Assembly: GCA_017893485.1 (NCBI GenBank)
Contig: CM030366.1
Coordinates: 71,645,469 to 71,709,468 of the forward strand
DNA: 64,000 nt
Direction: 5' to 3'
From: Hemerocallis citrina
Lineage: Eukaryota; Streptophyta; Magnoliopsida; Asparagales; Asphodelaceae
The notes beneath the pieces were generated by a model. The model was given only the letters and a program-made list of their open reading frames with translations, made no database searches and was not told the origin of the DNA. Shown piece by piece: positions 42,840 through 53,522 of the stretch. The position numbers and the translations under genes were made by a program. Every line of letters begins with the position of its first letter. Positions within the stretch are counted from its first letter, which is position 1.

Positions 42840-43391
42840 CCATTGCCTTGTTGGGGTCAGGGATAGTGTTCTCTACTATAAATTCTGCCAGGGCTTGTGC
42901 CTTAATTGCGGCTCTGGGCTGATAGTTGATATCATATTGGTTCAGCTCTATAGACCACTTCATAAGGCGCCCCGAAGTTTCGGACTTGTGGAGAACTTGC
43001 TTGAGCGGCTAGTCGGGAAGAACGACCACTGAGTACGACTGGAAGTAGGGGTGGAGCTTTCGGGCTGCCATGACTAACCTATAGGCCATATTTTCTACCT
43101 TTGGATAACAGAGTTCGGCATCCCTGAGGACCTTACTCACATAGTAGATTGGCTTTTGCGTCTTATCTTCTTCTCTTACCCGAACAACGCTGAGGGTTTA
43201 TTCTGAAGTGGCAAGGTATATGTAGAGGACTTCCCCGAGCATTAGCTTGCTCAAGAGTGGGGGGTTAACTAGTTAGGCTTTGAGTTGATCGAAGGACTCC
43301 TGCTGCTATTGCCCCCACTCAAAGCCTTTTGCCCCTCTAAGAGCCTTGAAGAATGGGAGACATTTTTCTCCTGACTTGGAGAGGAAACGCC
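42840..43391 (-). pseudogene. Element 2 first (gypsy-type) RNase H, degenerate
   Basis: Fragments VSKVLRDAELCYPKVENMAY, RKLHPYFQSYSVVVL and SGRLMKWSIELNQYDINYQP can be read with interrupting stops. The same block is intact in Element 3 (58600-59000). The usual first catalytic Asp is not present in either, as expected for a domain replaced in function by the second RNase H. Confidence 0.8.
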
Positions 43392-43743
43392 CTATGGCCT
43401 CGAGGCGTCCTGTGAGTGTTTGTACGTCTTTGACACTGGAATGGGGGCCATGTTCAATATGGCCTGAATCTTTTTCGGGTTGGCTTCTATGCCTCTTTGG
43501 CTAACTATGAACCCAAGGAATTTGCCGGATAAGACACCGAAGGCACACTTGTTCGGGTTTAGTCTCATGTTGTGTCTTCGCAACACATCGAAGGCCTCCT
43601 GAAGATCGGAGACATGATTCAATTTGCTCATATTTTTTACCAACATGTTGTCTACATAGACCTCCATGTTCCGGCTGTTCTCTAAAGACCTTGTTGACAA
43701 GGTGCTGATAAGTTGCACCGGCATTCTTCAGCTCGAATGGCAT
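43392..43743 (-). pseudogene. Element 2 reverse transcriptase, C-terminal half
   Basis: Starts at the TRIM insertion (ELKNAGATYQHLVNKVF). NMEVYVDNMLVKNMSKLNHV follows, then DLQEAFDVLRRHNMRLNPNK and CAFGVLSGKFLGFIVSQRG. The catalytic motif reads YVDN (GTAGACAAC) instead of YVDD. Element 3 has the same change. Activity would be expected to be lost. Confidence 0.85.
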
Positions 43744-44032
43744 TGTAATACCCCAGATTTGGAGCGAACAGTCGACTGGTCGATTGTTCAGTCGACTGGT
43801 TTGCGTACACGGGATTTGATGAATTTGAGAGGAATTTGAGAAATTTAGTCCCACATGGGAGGTTCACAAAAATTAATTTGAGTATAAATATAATTAGCCA
43901 ATGATCAAGAGTCGCCTAATTGGTTAACCACCTTTTGAGAGGCAGCCTGTGGTGGGCAGTTGTACTACATAGTATCTAATTTGTATTCTAAAAATATTTA
44001 AAATCGTCTGAGTATTGGGGCGGGGCGTTATA
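43744..44032 (+). repeat. TRIM left terminal repeat
   Basis: 289 bp. Contains TATAAATA at 43883-43890. Ends gttata where the right repeat has gttaca. Confidence 0.9.
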
Positions 44033-44035
44033 AAA

Positions 44036-44047
44036 TGGTATCAGAGC
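44036..44047 (+). other. TRIM primer binding site (initiator Met tRNA)
   Basis: tggtatcagagc, a perfect 12-base match to the iMet tRNA complement, three bases after the left repeat. Confidence 0.9.
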
Positions 44048-44300
44048 GGACTTTCGACACCGGGTGTAGTAGAGGTTAGTATGATCTACGGTGCTGAGGG
44101 TCATTGATCTCCGGGGTCGGGTATACTCTGCGGTGTTGAGAGTCACAGGTAGTGATTGATAGCCGGGTATCCGATTTGCGGTGTTGAGAGTGATTGATCT
44201 CCGGGATCGAGGACGACACTACATCGGCTAGAAAGGCGGATCCTACACTAGATGTGTGCCCTGTACTCAGCGAGGCCGCTGATTTCTAAGGTGGGGTGTA

Positions 44301-44569
44301 TGTAATACCCCAGATTTAGAGCGAACAGTCAACTGGTTTGCGTACACGGAATTTGAGGAATTTGAGAGGGATTTGAGAAATTTAGTCCCACATGGGAGGT
44401 TCACAAAAACTAATTTGAGTATAAATGTAATTAGCCAATGATCAAGAGTCACCTAATTGGTTAACCACCTTTTGAGAGGCAGCCTGTGGTGGGCAGTTGT
44501 ACTACATAGTATCTAATTTGTATTCTAAAAATATTTAAAATTGTCTGAGTATTGGGACGGGGCGTTACA
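44301..44569 (+). repeat. TRIM right terminal repeat
   Basis: 269 bp, tgtaataccccagattt to ggcgttaca, followed by GGCAT. Confidence 0.9.
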
Positions 44570-44574
44570 GGCAT

Positions 44575-45003
44575 GACCCAGTAGCAATATAGACCTTGGT
44601 CGGTTACGAACGAAGTCTTTGGAATATCGGGAGAGAACATCCTGGTCTGTTTGTACCCAGAAAAGGCATCCATGAAACTCAAGAGTTCGTGGTCGGAGGT
44701 TGCATCAATCAGAGCATCAATGCTCGGGAGCAGGAACGGATCTTTCGGACAAGCTTTGTTCAGCTCCATGAAATCAATGCAAATTCTCCAGCTCCAGTTG
44801 GCCTTTTTGACCATCACAACGTTGGACAACCATTCGGAATAGCTGACCTCCAGAATGAACCGAACATTCAAGAGTTTCTCTACTTCTTCTTTGATTGCCT
44901 GCTGGCATTCTGGCACAAATTTGCGTTGCTTTTGTTGAACAGGTTTGGCCATGGAAGCAACACTAAGGTGATGCATGAGAAGTTCTTTGGAGATTCTAGG
45001 CAT
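44575..45003 (-). pseudogene. Element 2 reverse transcriptase, N-terminal half
   Basis: KFVPECQQAIKEEVEKLLNV leads to RFILEVSYSEWLSNVVMVKK, WRICIDFMELNKACPKDPF and LLSFMDAFSGYKQTRMF (the first catalytic Asp, in FMDAF). DQGLYCYWVMP then stops at the TRIM insertion. NWSW replaces the usual N-G-x-W. The frame is otherwise open for 143 codons. Confidence 0.87.
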
Positions 45004-45337
45004 GTCGGTCGCGGTCCAAGCGAATAGATCGCGATTTCCCTTTATACATTGGATAATGTCGGTTTTGACGGGAGGGGAAGGACCTTACTAATTTGGAATG
45101 TCTTGGTCAGATCTCCTTCTGAGAAGGCTATTTCTTCCAACTCTTCAACCTGCTCTGAGATGGCTTTGCTACTCCCTTGTGGGAGCTCAAGGGCTTCAAG
45201 GGAGAGGACCGGCCCTCCTACCGAAGTCATGTAACATTTGTGAGCCGTCTCCTGGCTCCCTCCGACTTCTCCCACTTCTGCTGTGGTGGGGAATTTCATC
45301 TTCATATGGTAGGCTGAGGGTACGGCCTGAAGAGTAG

Positions 45338-45616
45338 TTAGGCCAGGTCGGCCTGAAGAGCAGCTAGGCCAGGTCGGCCCAGAATGACATTGTAAGCAGC
45401 CTTCACGTTTACCACCATGAAATCCATCAGTTCAGTTCGGGTGATCGGGGTTTTGCCAGCGGTTATGTTGAGAGTAATCACTCCCTCAATCATTACTGGC
45501 ACCCCGGAGAACTCATGGAGAGTGTAGTCGGTGGGCTTGAGTCGATCCATAGACAACTTAAGACTCTGGAAGGCTTCCAGAAAAAGGATGCTGACGGAAC
45601 TGCCGTTGTCGATCAT
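45338..45616 (-). pseudogene. Element 2 protease
   Basis: MIDNGSSVSILFLEAFQSLK carries the aspartic protease motif D-N-G-S, the same as Element 3. GVITLNITAGKTPITRT and YNVILGRPGLAALQA, with the C-terminal I-L-G-R, follow. The frame before it is broken. Cleaves the polyprotein. Confidence 0.85.
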
Positions 45617-46030
45617 GACTCGGCGTACATCGAAGTTGGCCCATATGGAGGTTTATTACAAGAGCATCACAATGAGGCATTCGGACGCCTTCCAAATCCT
45701 TGTCTGAAATGGTAACAGGAACCCCAAGGCCCTTAGTGGAGGATGGTTCTGCACAGAGTTTACCTCTCGAACAAAGGCTTTTTGGGAGGAGTCCGAATCT
45801 CTCCCCATTAGGCCTCTGTGAATGAGATGTAGGACAGCTTCAGCTTTGGATTCTGGGATCTCAACGGGTATCTCTGTTCACTTATTTGCCCCTCGGGGAG
45901 GCGGAGAAGGATCTACCCTGCCCTTCCTCACGAACCTAGAGAGTTTCCCCCTCTGAATGAGGGATTCAATATTGTCCTTGAGGGCCCAATAGTCATCTGT
46001 GTTGTGGCCATGATCCCTATGGAAGCGGCA

Positions 46031-47680
46031 CTATTTGTCCTTGTTCCTTTTCTTGCCTGGTGTATTCATCTTCGGAGGTGGTGGGAGCAGTTCTTCTTTC
46101 CCGACCTCCATTAGGATGGCTAAAACACTAGCATTAAGTGGAATGAACTTCTCAAAATGGGGAGGACGGTAGCACTGACCACTATTATCTTTCTGAAGCT
46201 TCTTAGCCCCTTCTTCTTCGAAGCCCTTCCGTTTGTTCCTGGATAGGGGATCTTTCTGATCAAGTGGGAGGAGGGCCTCCTCTGCCCTAATATATTTCTC
46301 GCTCCTCAGTTTGAGTTCCGAGAAGTCTCGGGGCGGCTTTTTAGCGAGAGAAGACTTCAAGTCGGCGTGGTTGATGTTGTGTCGGAAGGCATCGAAGGCT
46401 ACCGACTGGTCTAGGGAGGCTATTGACCGAGCCTCGATGGTGAAACGCTTGACATAGTCCCTTAACCTGCTCGCCCTTCCTTTGATTGAGTGCCAGCAAA
46501 AATGTGCTCGTCTTTTCGGCGCGATGACTACTCACAAAATGGGTGAGGAAGAGCCCCTCGAATTGATCGAAAGAGAAGATGGAGGCAGGAGCGAGTCGGG
46601 AATACCATTCTCTCACCGGCCCCTTCAGTGTGGCCGGGAAGGTTTTGCAAAGAAGCACATTCGAAGCCTGGTGGATCATCATGAGAGTTTTGAAACTCTC
46701 GAAGTGGTCAGCGGGGTCTGACTCCCCGTTGTATGACTCAAAGTGAGGGGGTTTGAAGTTTTCCGGAACCAAAGCTTCCATGATGGTTCGGGAGAACAGA
46801 GGCCTGCTTGGGTAGAAATTCCTCGCCCGTTGTTCATCTTCTCTGTCAAGTCTGCCAAGGCACCTCTCCATCTCGTGGAGACGGCAATAGACCGAGTCCT
46901 CCCTCCGGTCGAATCTTGCTGATCATCGGGACTCATCCTTATGTGGAAAAGGACTGGGAGTGCGATGGTAATGGCTTGGGGTAGGTTGAGGACTAGGCTC
47001 CCGTTGATCGTGGTTAGGAGCAATACTGAGGGCTTATAGAACGGCTTCTTGAAAATCCTGGAACTTCGCCCTTGTAACAGGTGCCTCCCGATCTCGGTGG
47101 TCCCTTGGGGCGGATCGACCGGTCGGGGTGCGGCTCCTCCTCTGACGGCACGGGGGTGACTCCCTCCGCCTCCTGGGAGAGTTCGATCTTCTGCGATCTG
47201 GCCTATGGGGGGATCGGGCTGTAGGGGACCGAATCGCAGGACCTCTTTGATGTTCATGGCGATGGATTCCGTCATGGGTCCGCCTCTCATTCAAATGGGT
47301 CAGAAGATCTATCGCATGTTGCTGATTGACAATAACGTGTCGGAGATCCTTTGGCGTTGGAGGACTGTGAGAGGCCATGGAGTCGGATGAGGGGTTATGT
47401 ACTGAGACATGGTCGTGAAGAGGAAGTTGCCTTTGACGAATTCGACGAGCGCCCCTCGGGGCAGCCCTTTGAGGCCCTTGAGGGGCCTGCTGGGGGGAGG
47501 TTGTTGAGGAAGAGGTTGTCCAGGCTGCGATTGCTGGACAGGTTGAGGGAGAGGCTACCCAGGCTGCGGTTGCTGGACTTGCTGGACGTGTTGAGGGAGG
47601 ATATCATGAAGTGGCAGAGGAGAAGGAACGGGAGTGGCTCTACGGTTGGAGACCACAGCCTTCCCCTTCTTCGGAGGCAT
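46031..47680 (-). pseudogene. Element 2 gag
   Basis: The start is at MPPKKGKAVV (47680), equivalent to MPPRKVRSRG in Element 3. A Gln/Pro-rich head ends in a stop. A second segment, MASHSPPTPKDLRHVIVNQQ, is Arg-rich. From 46871: RTIMEALVPENFKPPHFESY, ADHFESFKTLMMIHQASN and EWYSRLAPASIFSFDQFEGL are the capsid core shared with Element 3. After a frameshift comes KYIRAEEALLPL. The zinc knuckle following NKDK has a TAG for Trp and Tyr for its last Cys (CRFHRDHGHNTDDY). Confidence 0.83.
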
Positions 47681-47729
47681 AGCTTGGGAAATAACTTCAC
47701 CAGTGCAGTAAGGCTGGATTGCTTTTCGT

Positions 47730-47748
47730 TTCTTATAGACGTCACCAA
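47730..47748 (-). other. Primer binding site of Element 2, degenerate
   Basis: Two bases from the 5' LTR the minus strand reads TTGGTGACGTCTATAAGAA. It aligns with TTGGCACTATCTGTGGGAA in Element 3. From memory, many plant Tat elements have TTGGCGCCGTCTGTGGGAA here; the match would be 14/19 and 16/19. The tRNA identity is not assigned. Confidence 0.5.
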
Positions 47749-47750
47749 TT

Positions 47751-48355
47751 TGTTGCTGCTGATTTTGGTGTGGAAGCAAATAGATGAATTTATGGATTCT
47801 TTAGGAAACGAATAAACCAAACCTGTTGACTTTCACTAGCATTTGACTGATTCCTTGCCGCTGCCGTTAACCTGCAAAAAGTTCGATACATTGTGATGGA
47901 TCTCGGCGACGAACCCTCCGACGCAAGTCAGTAATCAGGAAGATTATGAAAGAACGTTTATGCGGAAAAATATTGATTCTTGTTTTGGTGGGGGGAGAGG
48001 GGTATTTATAGTTGCCTTAAGAGACAGTTTAGAGATAATCATTTATCTCTATGTCCCGGTGTTTTTGGATAAGATGTAGAGTTTAAACTCGTTTCATGAT
48101 AAAAGATGCGGTTTAAACCGGCTCTTAGAGATAATCACGAATTTGAATTACTCTTTAAGTCTTTGGGCCGATTTATAACGGGTCGCTACCCGTACCCAAT
48201 AGGATAGATCCGTTTTCGGGTTACTGGGTCTTGAAGAAAGACCCAGTTCCCATTTCGTACCCGTTTGTGGTGAAAGTTATCGTTTTACCCCTGAGAACTT
48301 TAAGATTCGTGCCCGATTTGAACGGTCTTGATTTAATCCATTTTTAGCCATATCA
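47751..48355 (-). repeat. 5' LTR of Element 2
   Basis: 605 bp, tgttgctgct to agccatatca, paired with 19941-20550. TATA box tatttata (minus) at 48003-48010. Confidence 0.92.
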
Positions 48356-48360
48356 CTATG

Positions 48361-49280
48361 AATTGAGTATTGATCGATTCTCCGGCGCAAAACAATAAAT
48401 CAAGTATATAAATAGTGACTTGTCAAAGAAGATATATATATTTCTTTAAAGATTGCATGAATGTGATGCAATTTACTTATTTGTGCTCATCTTATTTTGT
48501 CATATTCAGGGACAAAGCTATAAAGTTTTTTCAGGTGGCCTAACAGACAAACAAATTAATAATTCATAACACAATTAAATATGAAGTGAATAACATCAAT
48601 GATAACTTATTATTGTCCTCACCAATGTACAAGCTGTCCTATATCTGACGCTTTAGAACGCTAACCTAATACACTAGTTGCACGAGGAACGCTGGAGAGA
48701 AATAATAATATGTCACTTAAAATAAGCAATTCTATTTACACTCTTTATGATTGATCCAATTTTCAGAACTAAGTTGTTTTCATCAACCACACTTCTATGG
48801 TTTTATTTAAAACTTTTATATATGGATCAATCATGTGAGAGAGTAACAAATATAATGATACGATAACATTTCTAATTATACCGAGACAATATTCTCAATA
48901 ACATGACATATTTGTTTTAAAATAACGCATGTAATGCAAGTATAGACATCTTTGTCATGTGTGCCAATAAAAAAATCTCACATATTGCCCCGAAACATAA
49001 TGAGTACAATCAGTTTTTCATTTGATTAAAAGACATACATTATGCATAAGCTTCTAACTATACACACTTACTTATACTGTGAAATTGAAACTAAGTTAAA
49101 TAAACAAGATGGCCGAAATTAACAAAATAAGTTGAGATGGCTGGGTCTGTTTGGTTTGTTGTTTTTTTTTTCTTTTCCAAAATTCCAAAATCCGTTTGGT
49201 TAGATTGTTTTGCGAAAACAGTTTTCACAAAACTCCACTTCAAGTGTTTTCTGTTTTTTCACATCCTCTCTCTAAATATA
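48361..49280. other. Intergenic sequence without recognised feature
   Basis: AT-rich DNA between Elements 2 and 3. No gene, repeat or transposon end that I can support. Confidence 0.5.
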
Positions 49281-49286
49281 TTTATA

Positions 49287-49350
<64 letters not shown>

Positions 49351-49389
49351 TATTATTATTATTATTATTATATGTTATTTTTACATATA

Positions 49390-49435
<46 letters not shown>

Positions 49436-49501
49436 TTTTCATATATACTATTTTATATATACTATTATAATAATCTATTATTATTATAATATATTATTAT
49501 T
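49281..49501. repeat. (TTA)n microsatellite, target region of Element 3
   Basis: Long runs of tat/att at 49288-49350 and 49394-49434. The poly-Tyr and poly-Ile/Leu open frames here come from the trinucleotide period. AT-rich sequence continues on the other side of Element 3 at 62811. Confidence 0.9.
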
Positions 49502-49506
49502 ATTAT

Positions 49507-50125
49507 TGTTACCGCTAAATCTGGTGTGGGGGTAAACAGATAGTATTTGTGGATCCTTGGAAAACCTGAATAGCAAACCTGAAACCTGTTCCACCGGAGT
49601 TTGACCGTTGAATCCCGCCGTTCACCTGCAAAAAGTGCGAGACACCGGGGTTGATCCCGGCGACGCACCCTCCGACGCTCAAGTCAGTGATCAGGAATGA
49701 TTATGAAAGAGCGTAAATTGGCAAAAGATTGATTACCTCTTAATGGAGATTGATGGGGGGTATTTATAGGCGTCTTAGGGAGCAGATTAGGAATGTGATC
49801 CCTCTGATCTGATAAGGAATAAAATCCTCGTAATCAAACAAGGAATGTGATCCCTGATTTTCCGGCGACAGGATAGATACGAATCAGGGCCGTTGATTTG
49901 GCTGAATCAGAGACCCTAATTCTATCCTACTGGATTGGGTTCGTTTCGGGTTGGGACCCGTACCCAGTTGAGGTGGATCCATTCGCAGGTCATTGGATCT
50001 TTGGAGAGGAGATCCAGTACCCATCTCAGACCCGGTTGTAAGTGAAATTACCGTTTTACCCCTGGGCTTCGAGATTCGTGCCCGATTTGGACGGTTCCGA
50101 TTTAACTCTATTTTTAGCCATATCA
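49507..50125 (-). repeat. 3' LTR of Element 3
   Basis: 619 bp from tgttaccgct to agccatatca, same length as 62187-62805. TATA box (minus) at 49761-49768. Confidence 0.95.
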
Positions 50126-50141
50126 CGAGCCCCCCACTTCC
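50126..50141 (-). other. Polypurine tract of Element 3
   Basis: Minus strand GGAAGTGGGGGGCTCG next to the LTR start TGATATGG. Confidence 0.78.
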
Positions 50142-50559
50142 GAGACTGAGTTTGATTAGCCTTTGAGGAGTACTTTTATTGTTTTAATGGCTGGCGGAGT
50201 TGTATCGGAGTCCAAATGGAAGGTTTTGAATCTTTGAAGGAGGTAGTGTGGTGATTTTTCAAGTTGGTTGCACTCTAAGTTGTTCTTGAGCTTTCCTGGA
50301 TGTTTGGTGATTTTTATCTATTTTTTCGGCTTATTTATTTAATTTTGCGAAGTGTTAACCAGTCGTTCGGGGGTCTTAACAACATGTTCTAGGCAACAAT
50401 TGTTTGTTCAGGGGCTCAAGAATATATCCCCAAATTTATAATTATTTCCTAAAATTTTTAGTTAATTTTCCCGAATTTTTAGTAATTTTTTCACAATTTT
50501 TAAATAAATAAAACGATTTAAATAAATAAAAACTAATTTTTAATACCTATTTTTTGTGT

Positions 50560-51430
50560 GGCGCGATCTGAGCCCTCCATCAACGTCGAGCGCGATTTTC
50601 TGGGCGATCGGACGGTCCATGTTCCTCGGCAGATAGTTTCTCCATATGAGAGGGTCGGCAGCGCGGCTCCTCGGCTCGGCAGATCGGCTCGGAGCCTCAG
50701 GATCTGCCGAGCTACGTGGCGCGATCCTGAGCGTCCATCACGTCGTGAATCACGAGGACAGGGTTCAGATCACGAGAAAACGTTATCTTGTCGTTTTGTG
50801 GGTGTGGCTCTATCTGAACCGTCCATCAAGTTTTGATACGAATTTTGGAACGATCGAACGGTGATTCGTCCTCGACAGAATTTTTCTCCATATGTGAAGG
50901 TCGGTATCTCAGCACCTCGGTTCAGCTCTTCCTGCAGCTTGGCTCGGAGCCTCAGGATCTGCCGAGCTACATGGAGTGATCCTGAGCGTCCATCACGGCG
51001 TGAATCACGAGGATGGGGTTCAGATCACGAGAAAACGTTATCTTGTCGTTTTGTGGGCGTGGCCCGATCCGAACCATCCATCATGTTCTGACACGAATTT
51101 TGGAACGATTGGACGATGATTCGTCCTCGGCAGAATTTTTCTCCATATGTGAAGGTCGGTTCCTCGGCACCTCGGTTCGGCTCTTCCTGCAGCTTGGCTC
51201 GGAGCCTCAGGATCTGCCGAGCTACGTGGCGTGATCCTGAGCGTCCATCACGGCGTGAATCACGAGGATGGGGTTCAGATAACGAGAAAACGTTATCTTG
51301 TCGTTTTGTGGGTGTGGCCCTATCTGAACCGTCCATCAAGTTCTGACATGAATTTTGGAACGATCGGACGATAATTCGTCCTCGGCCGAATTTTTCTCCA
51401 TATGTGGAGGTCGGTACCTCGGCACCTCAG
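50560..51430. repeat. Tandem array of about 250 bp, 3.4 units, upstream of the antisense gene
   Basis: tttttctccatatgtgaagg recurs at 50887, 51142 and 51397, and in variant form at 50641 (spacing 246, 255, 255). Units also share gatcacgagaaaacgttatc and tgaaccgtccatca. Related modules occur downstream of the antisense gene at 55380-55840. Confidence 0.9.
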
Positions 51431-51700
51431 TTCGGTTAGAACAGTTGTTCAGTGGTGCGGCAGGGTGTTTGATTGCCGAGGGATGGAGTTGTTTTGAAGA
51501 GTTCTTGTCTTGGGCCATCGCCATCCTCCGACCCAGTAGCTCGGTTGCTTAACCAAGCTGTTCGGTAGCTCGGCTACGCACACCGGTGGCCGGGCGATGA
51601 AGTTGAGCAATTTGAAGAGTTGTAACTCTCCGTTTTGGCATTTTGCCTTCTCTTAGTGGGCCTTTAAATGCCCAAGGAAGCCCAAACGTCGCTTTGGGGT

Positions 51701-51708
51701 TATAAATT
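51701..51708 (+). promoter_or_regulatory. TATA box of the Element 3 antisense gene
   Basis: TATAAATT in ggttataaattctcactccc, 225 bases before the ATG. TGGGCC at 51658 and AAGCCCAA at 51678 lie just upstream; such TGGGCC/AGCCCA motifs are frequent in plant promoters. Element 2 shows the same order. Confidence 0.55.
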
Positions 51709-51925
51709 CTCACTCCCCACCCCAGAGCTCATTTCTCACTTTTCACTCCAAGTTTTCACTTTTACTCTCCTGTGTGCTCTGCTAGCGGCGATTTTAGCTC
51801 CAAGGCGGTTGTGATAGCTGTCGCATGGGCCAGGCGATTTTCGGCAAGCTAATTCTGACCGTGAACGTCACTTCAAGGCCACGTCACATCAAGGTCACTT
51901 TATTTGCCTTAGCCTTTTTTTAGAG

Positions 51926-52875
51926 ATGTCAAGAGTAGACTCGGGGAGTGAGGCCTTGTCCTCGGGCGATAGCGGCGCCGAGGAGAGGAGGCGAATTGAG
52001 ATCCGAAGAAAGGGGAAGGAGGTGGCCGGGTCGTCCGTGGCCGAGGTGAAGAAGAAGAAGAAGACACTGGGCCGATCTCCTGTAGTCGAAGAGATCGTGG
52101 AGCCCCTGAGTCGGGCCGGTACCCCAGTGTATTGTTCAGCCATGCCAGAGTCAGGCAATACGAGGACGACCTTATGAAGATGGCGATCATAGGTCGGTCG
52201 GCAGTCTACGAGGAGAACAACCAGGTTCTGACCACCGAGGTGGACGAGATTGCGTCGGTATTATCCGAGAGGGACCTGCTCCGGATCAGAGAAAGGTTCG
52301 CCATCCCTCCGGAGTACAAGCTGATCCTCCCCGGCCTTGGGATGCGAGCGAACTCCAAACTGTCGTCATCGGATATGTGTATGTTCGACTACAACTCGCT
52401 GAACGCCAGATTGCGCTTTCCTCTGCACCCCTTTGTGTTAGAGGACCTCTAGTGGTACTGCCTGGCGCCGACCCAGTTCATGCCGAACACCTGGCGCCAC
52501 GTGCATGCCTTCTTGCTGCAGTGCCGCAACGCCGAGGTCGAGCCAGACATGATGATCCTTCGGAGCATGTATCGGATTCACCAGATGCACAAGACCGAGC
52601 ATCGCTACTACCTGTCACCCCGGAAAGGCGTTAGGCTTATAGAGAATCCGGACTCGATAAAAGGTTGGAAGGAGAAGTTCTTTTTGTTGAGGGAGCCCTC
52701 GATGCTGAAGATTCCGACTCAGTGGAAAGTAGGGTGCCGAAGTTTGCAAGGGTTGACCCGGTAGTGACGGCGGCCAAGGAGGAAGTTGTGGGGAAGATCA
52801 TGGCTCTCCCAATGTTGAGCTGGAGGGAAATGACCGAGGAGGTGCTACACGGGTCGGGCAGTCCGATCGACCCAA
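51926..52875 (+). pseudogene. Element 3 antisense gene, exon 1: Transposase_28-like domain
   Basis: ATG at 51926 (MSRVDSGSEALSSGD). A basic stretch, then a frameshift near 52125. ARVRQYEDDLMKMAIIG, DLLRIRERFAIPPEYKLILP and LRFPLHPFV are followed by one TAG (52450). APTQFMPNTWRHVHAFLLQC, YYLSPRKGVRLIENPDSIKG and WKEKFFLL come next. A second frameshift lies at about 52735, and the exon ends SPIDP with the donor CCAA|GTACGC in phase 1. Domain order and splice site match Elements 1 and 2. No catalytic motif is recognisable. Confidence 0.8.
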
Positions 52876-52965
52876 GTACGCTCCTGACATGTTGTAGTAT
52901 TATTTTTTTTCCTAAGTTTCTTGCTCATTTTTCTAACATGCTGTTTGTTTTGTTGTTTGGAACAG

Positions 52966-53435
52966 AAGCGCCGAAGATGGATTTTCTGGGGATGATGAAT
53001 GAACGAAGCAAGGTTGCCGACGGAAGGAAAAGGAAGAGGCCGAGCACGACAGCTTCGTCCGGCCGACCCTCTAAGGCTCCTTCGGCAGTTGCTCCGCCTA
53101 CTACCGTTCCTGTGGCCACCTCGCCAGCGGTGGTCGTCTCCGCCGACCCCTCGGCTCCTGCCGCGTCTGCCATGGCCGGTGGGGCCTTCAAAGTTTCGGC
53201 AGCGCTGTCGCTCGAGGCTCCGCCCCTGACCATTCAGGCCGAGGAGATCCTGACCGAGCAGCATAAGAAGCTGTTCGTCCCCGACTGGCGAGTGAAGAAC
53301 CATGACGGCTTCCTCGGGGACTTGCAGATGTGCATTCAGGCCGTCAAGCACTTAGCGACCCCGAAGGATCGAGCCGCACTGAAGGCGGGGACGACTGGCG
53401 ATGACACCTACGAAGTCGCTCGGTCGCTTGTGTCG
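52966..53435 (+). CDS. Element 3 antisense gene, exon 2 (basic, PDW motif)
   Basis: Intron 52876-52965 ends TTTGGAACAG. The exon joins exon 1 in frame (phase 1) and reads MDFLGMMNERSKVADGRKRK, an Ala/Pro/Val-rich linker, LSLEAPPLTIQAEEILTEQH and FVPDWRVKNHDGFLGD. It ends TCG|GTAAGC in phase 0. GRKRKR may be a nuclear localisation signal. The frame is open throughout. Confidence 0.75.
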
Positions 53436-53522
53436 GTAAGCTTTGCATTCATTGTTTTTGAGAATTTCTTAAGTCTGCTGTTCGACTTTTGCTTTGTTCT
53501 TACTCTCCTTTTTCTTCGGCAG

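Larger units (their letters stand above)
43744..44569 (+). mobile_element. TRIM (miniature LTR retrotransposon) inserted in RT
   Basis: Terminal direct repeats of 289 bp (43744-44032) and 269 bp (44301-44569) start tgtaatacccc and end with TA and CA. They are flanked by a perfect 5-bp duplication, GGCAT (43739-43743 and 44570-44574). The repeats differ in length mainly by a 20-bp tandem unit (gtcgactggtcgattgttca type) present only in the first. The 268-bp interior has a perfect 12-base iMet PBS and a short polypurine tract (taaggtggggtgta), and no coding capacity. Total 826 bp. Confidence 0.93.
19941..48355 (-). mobile_element. Element 2: Tat-type Ty3/gypsy LTR retrotransposon with nested insertions
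   Basis: LTRs of 610 and 605 bp face the same way and start and end with TG...CA. The flanks CTACG (19936-19940) and CTATG (48356-48360) are a 5-bp target duplication with one C/T difference at a CpG. On the minus strand, order 5' to 3': LTR, PBS, gag, protease, RT, RNase H, second archaeal-type RNase H, integrase, 3' region, LTR. An antisense gene lies in the 3' region on the plus strand. A Helitron, a chromovirus, a solo LTR and a TRIM have inserted. The LTRs differ at roughly 50 sites or more by eye, so it is clearly older than Element 3. Confidence 0.92.

Noticed and set aside
44036..44300. Small gene within the TRIM
   Set aside because: The 268-bp interior has only a PBS, a PPT and short repeats of ggtgttgagagt; no open frame is supported.
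49137..49535. 132-codon frame of Tyr and Leu runs
   Set aside because: It is a direct translation of the (TTA)n microsatellite.
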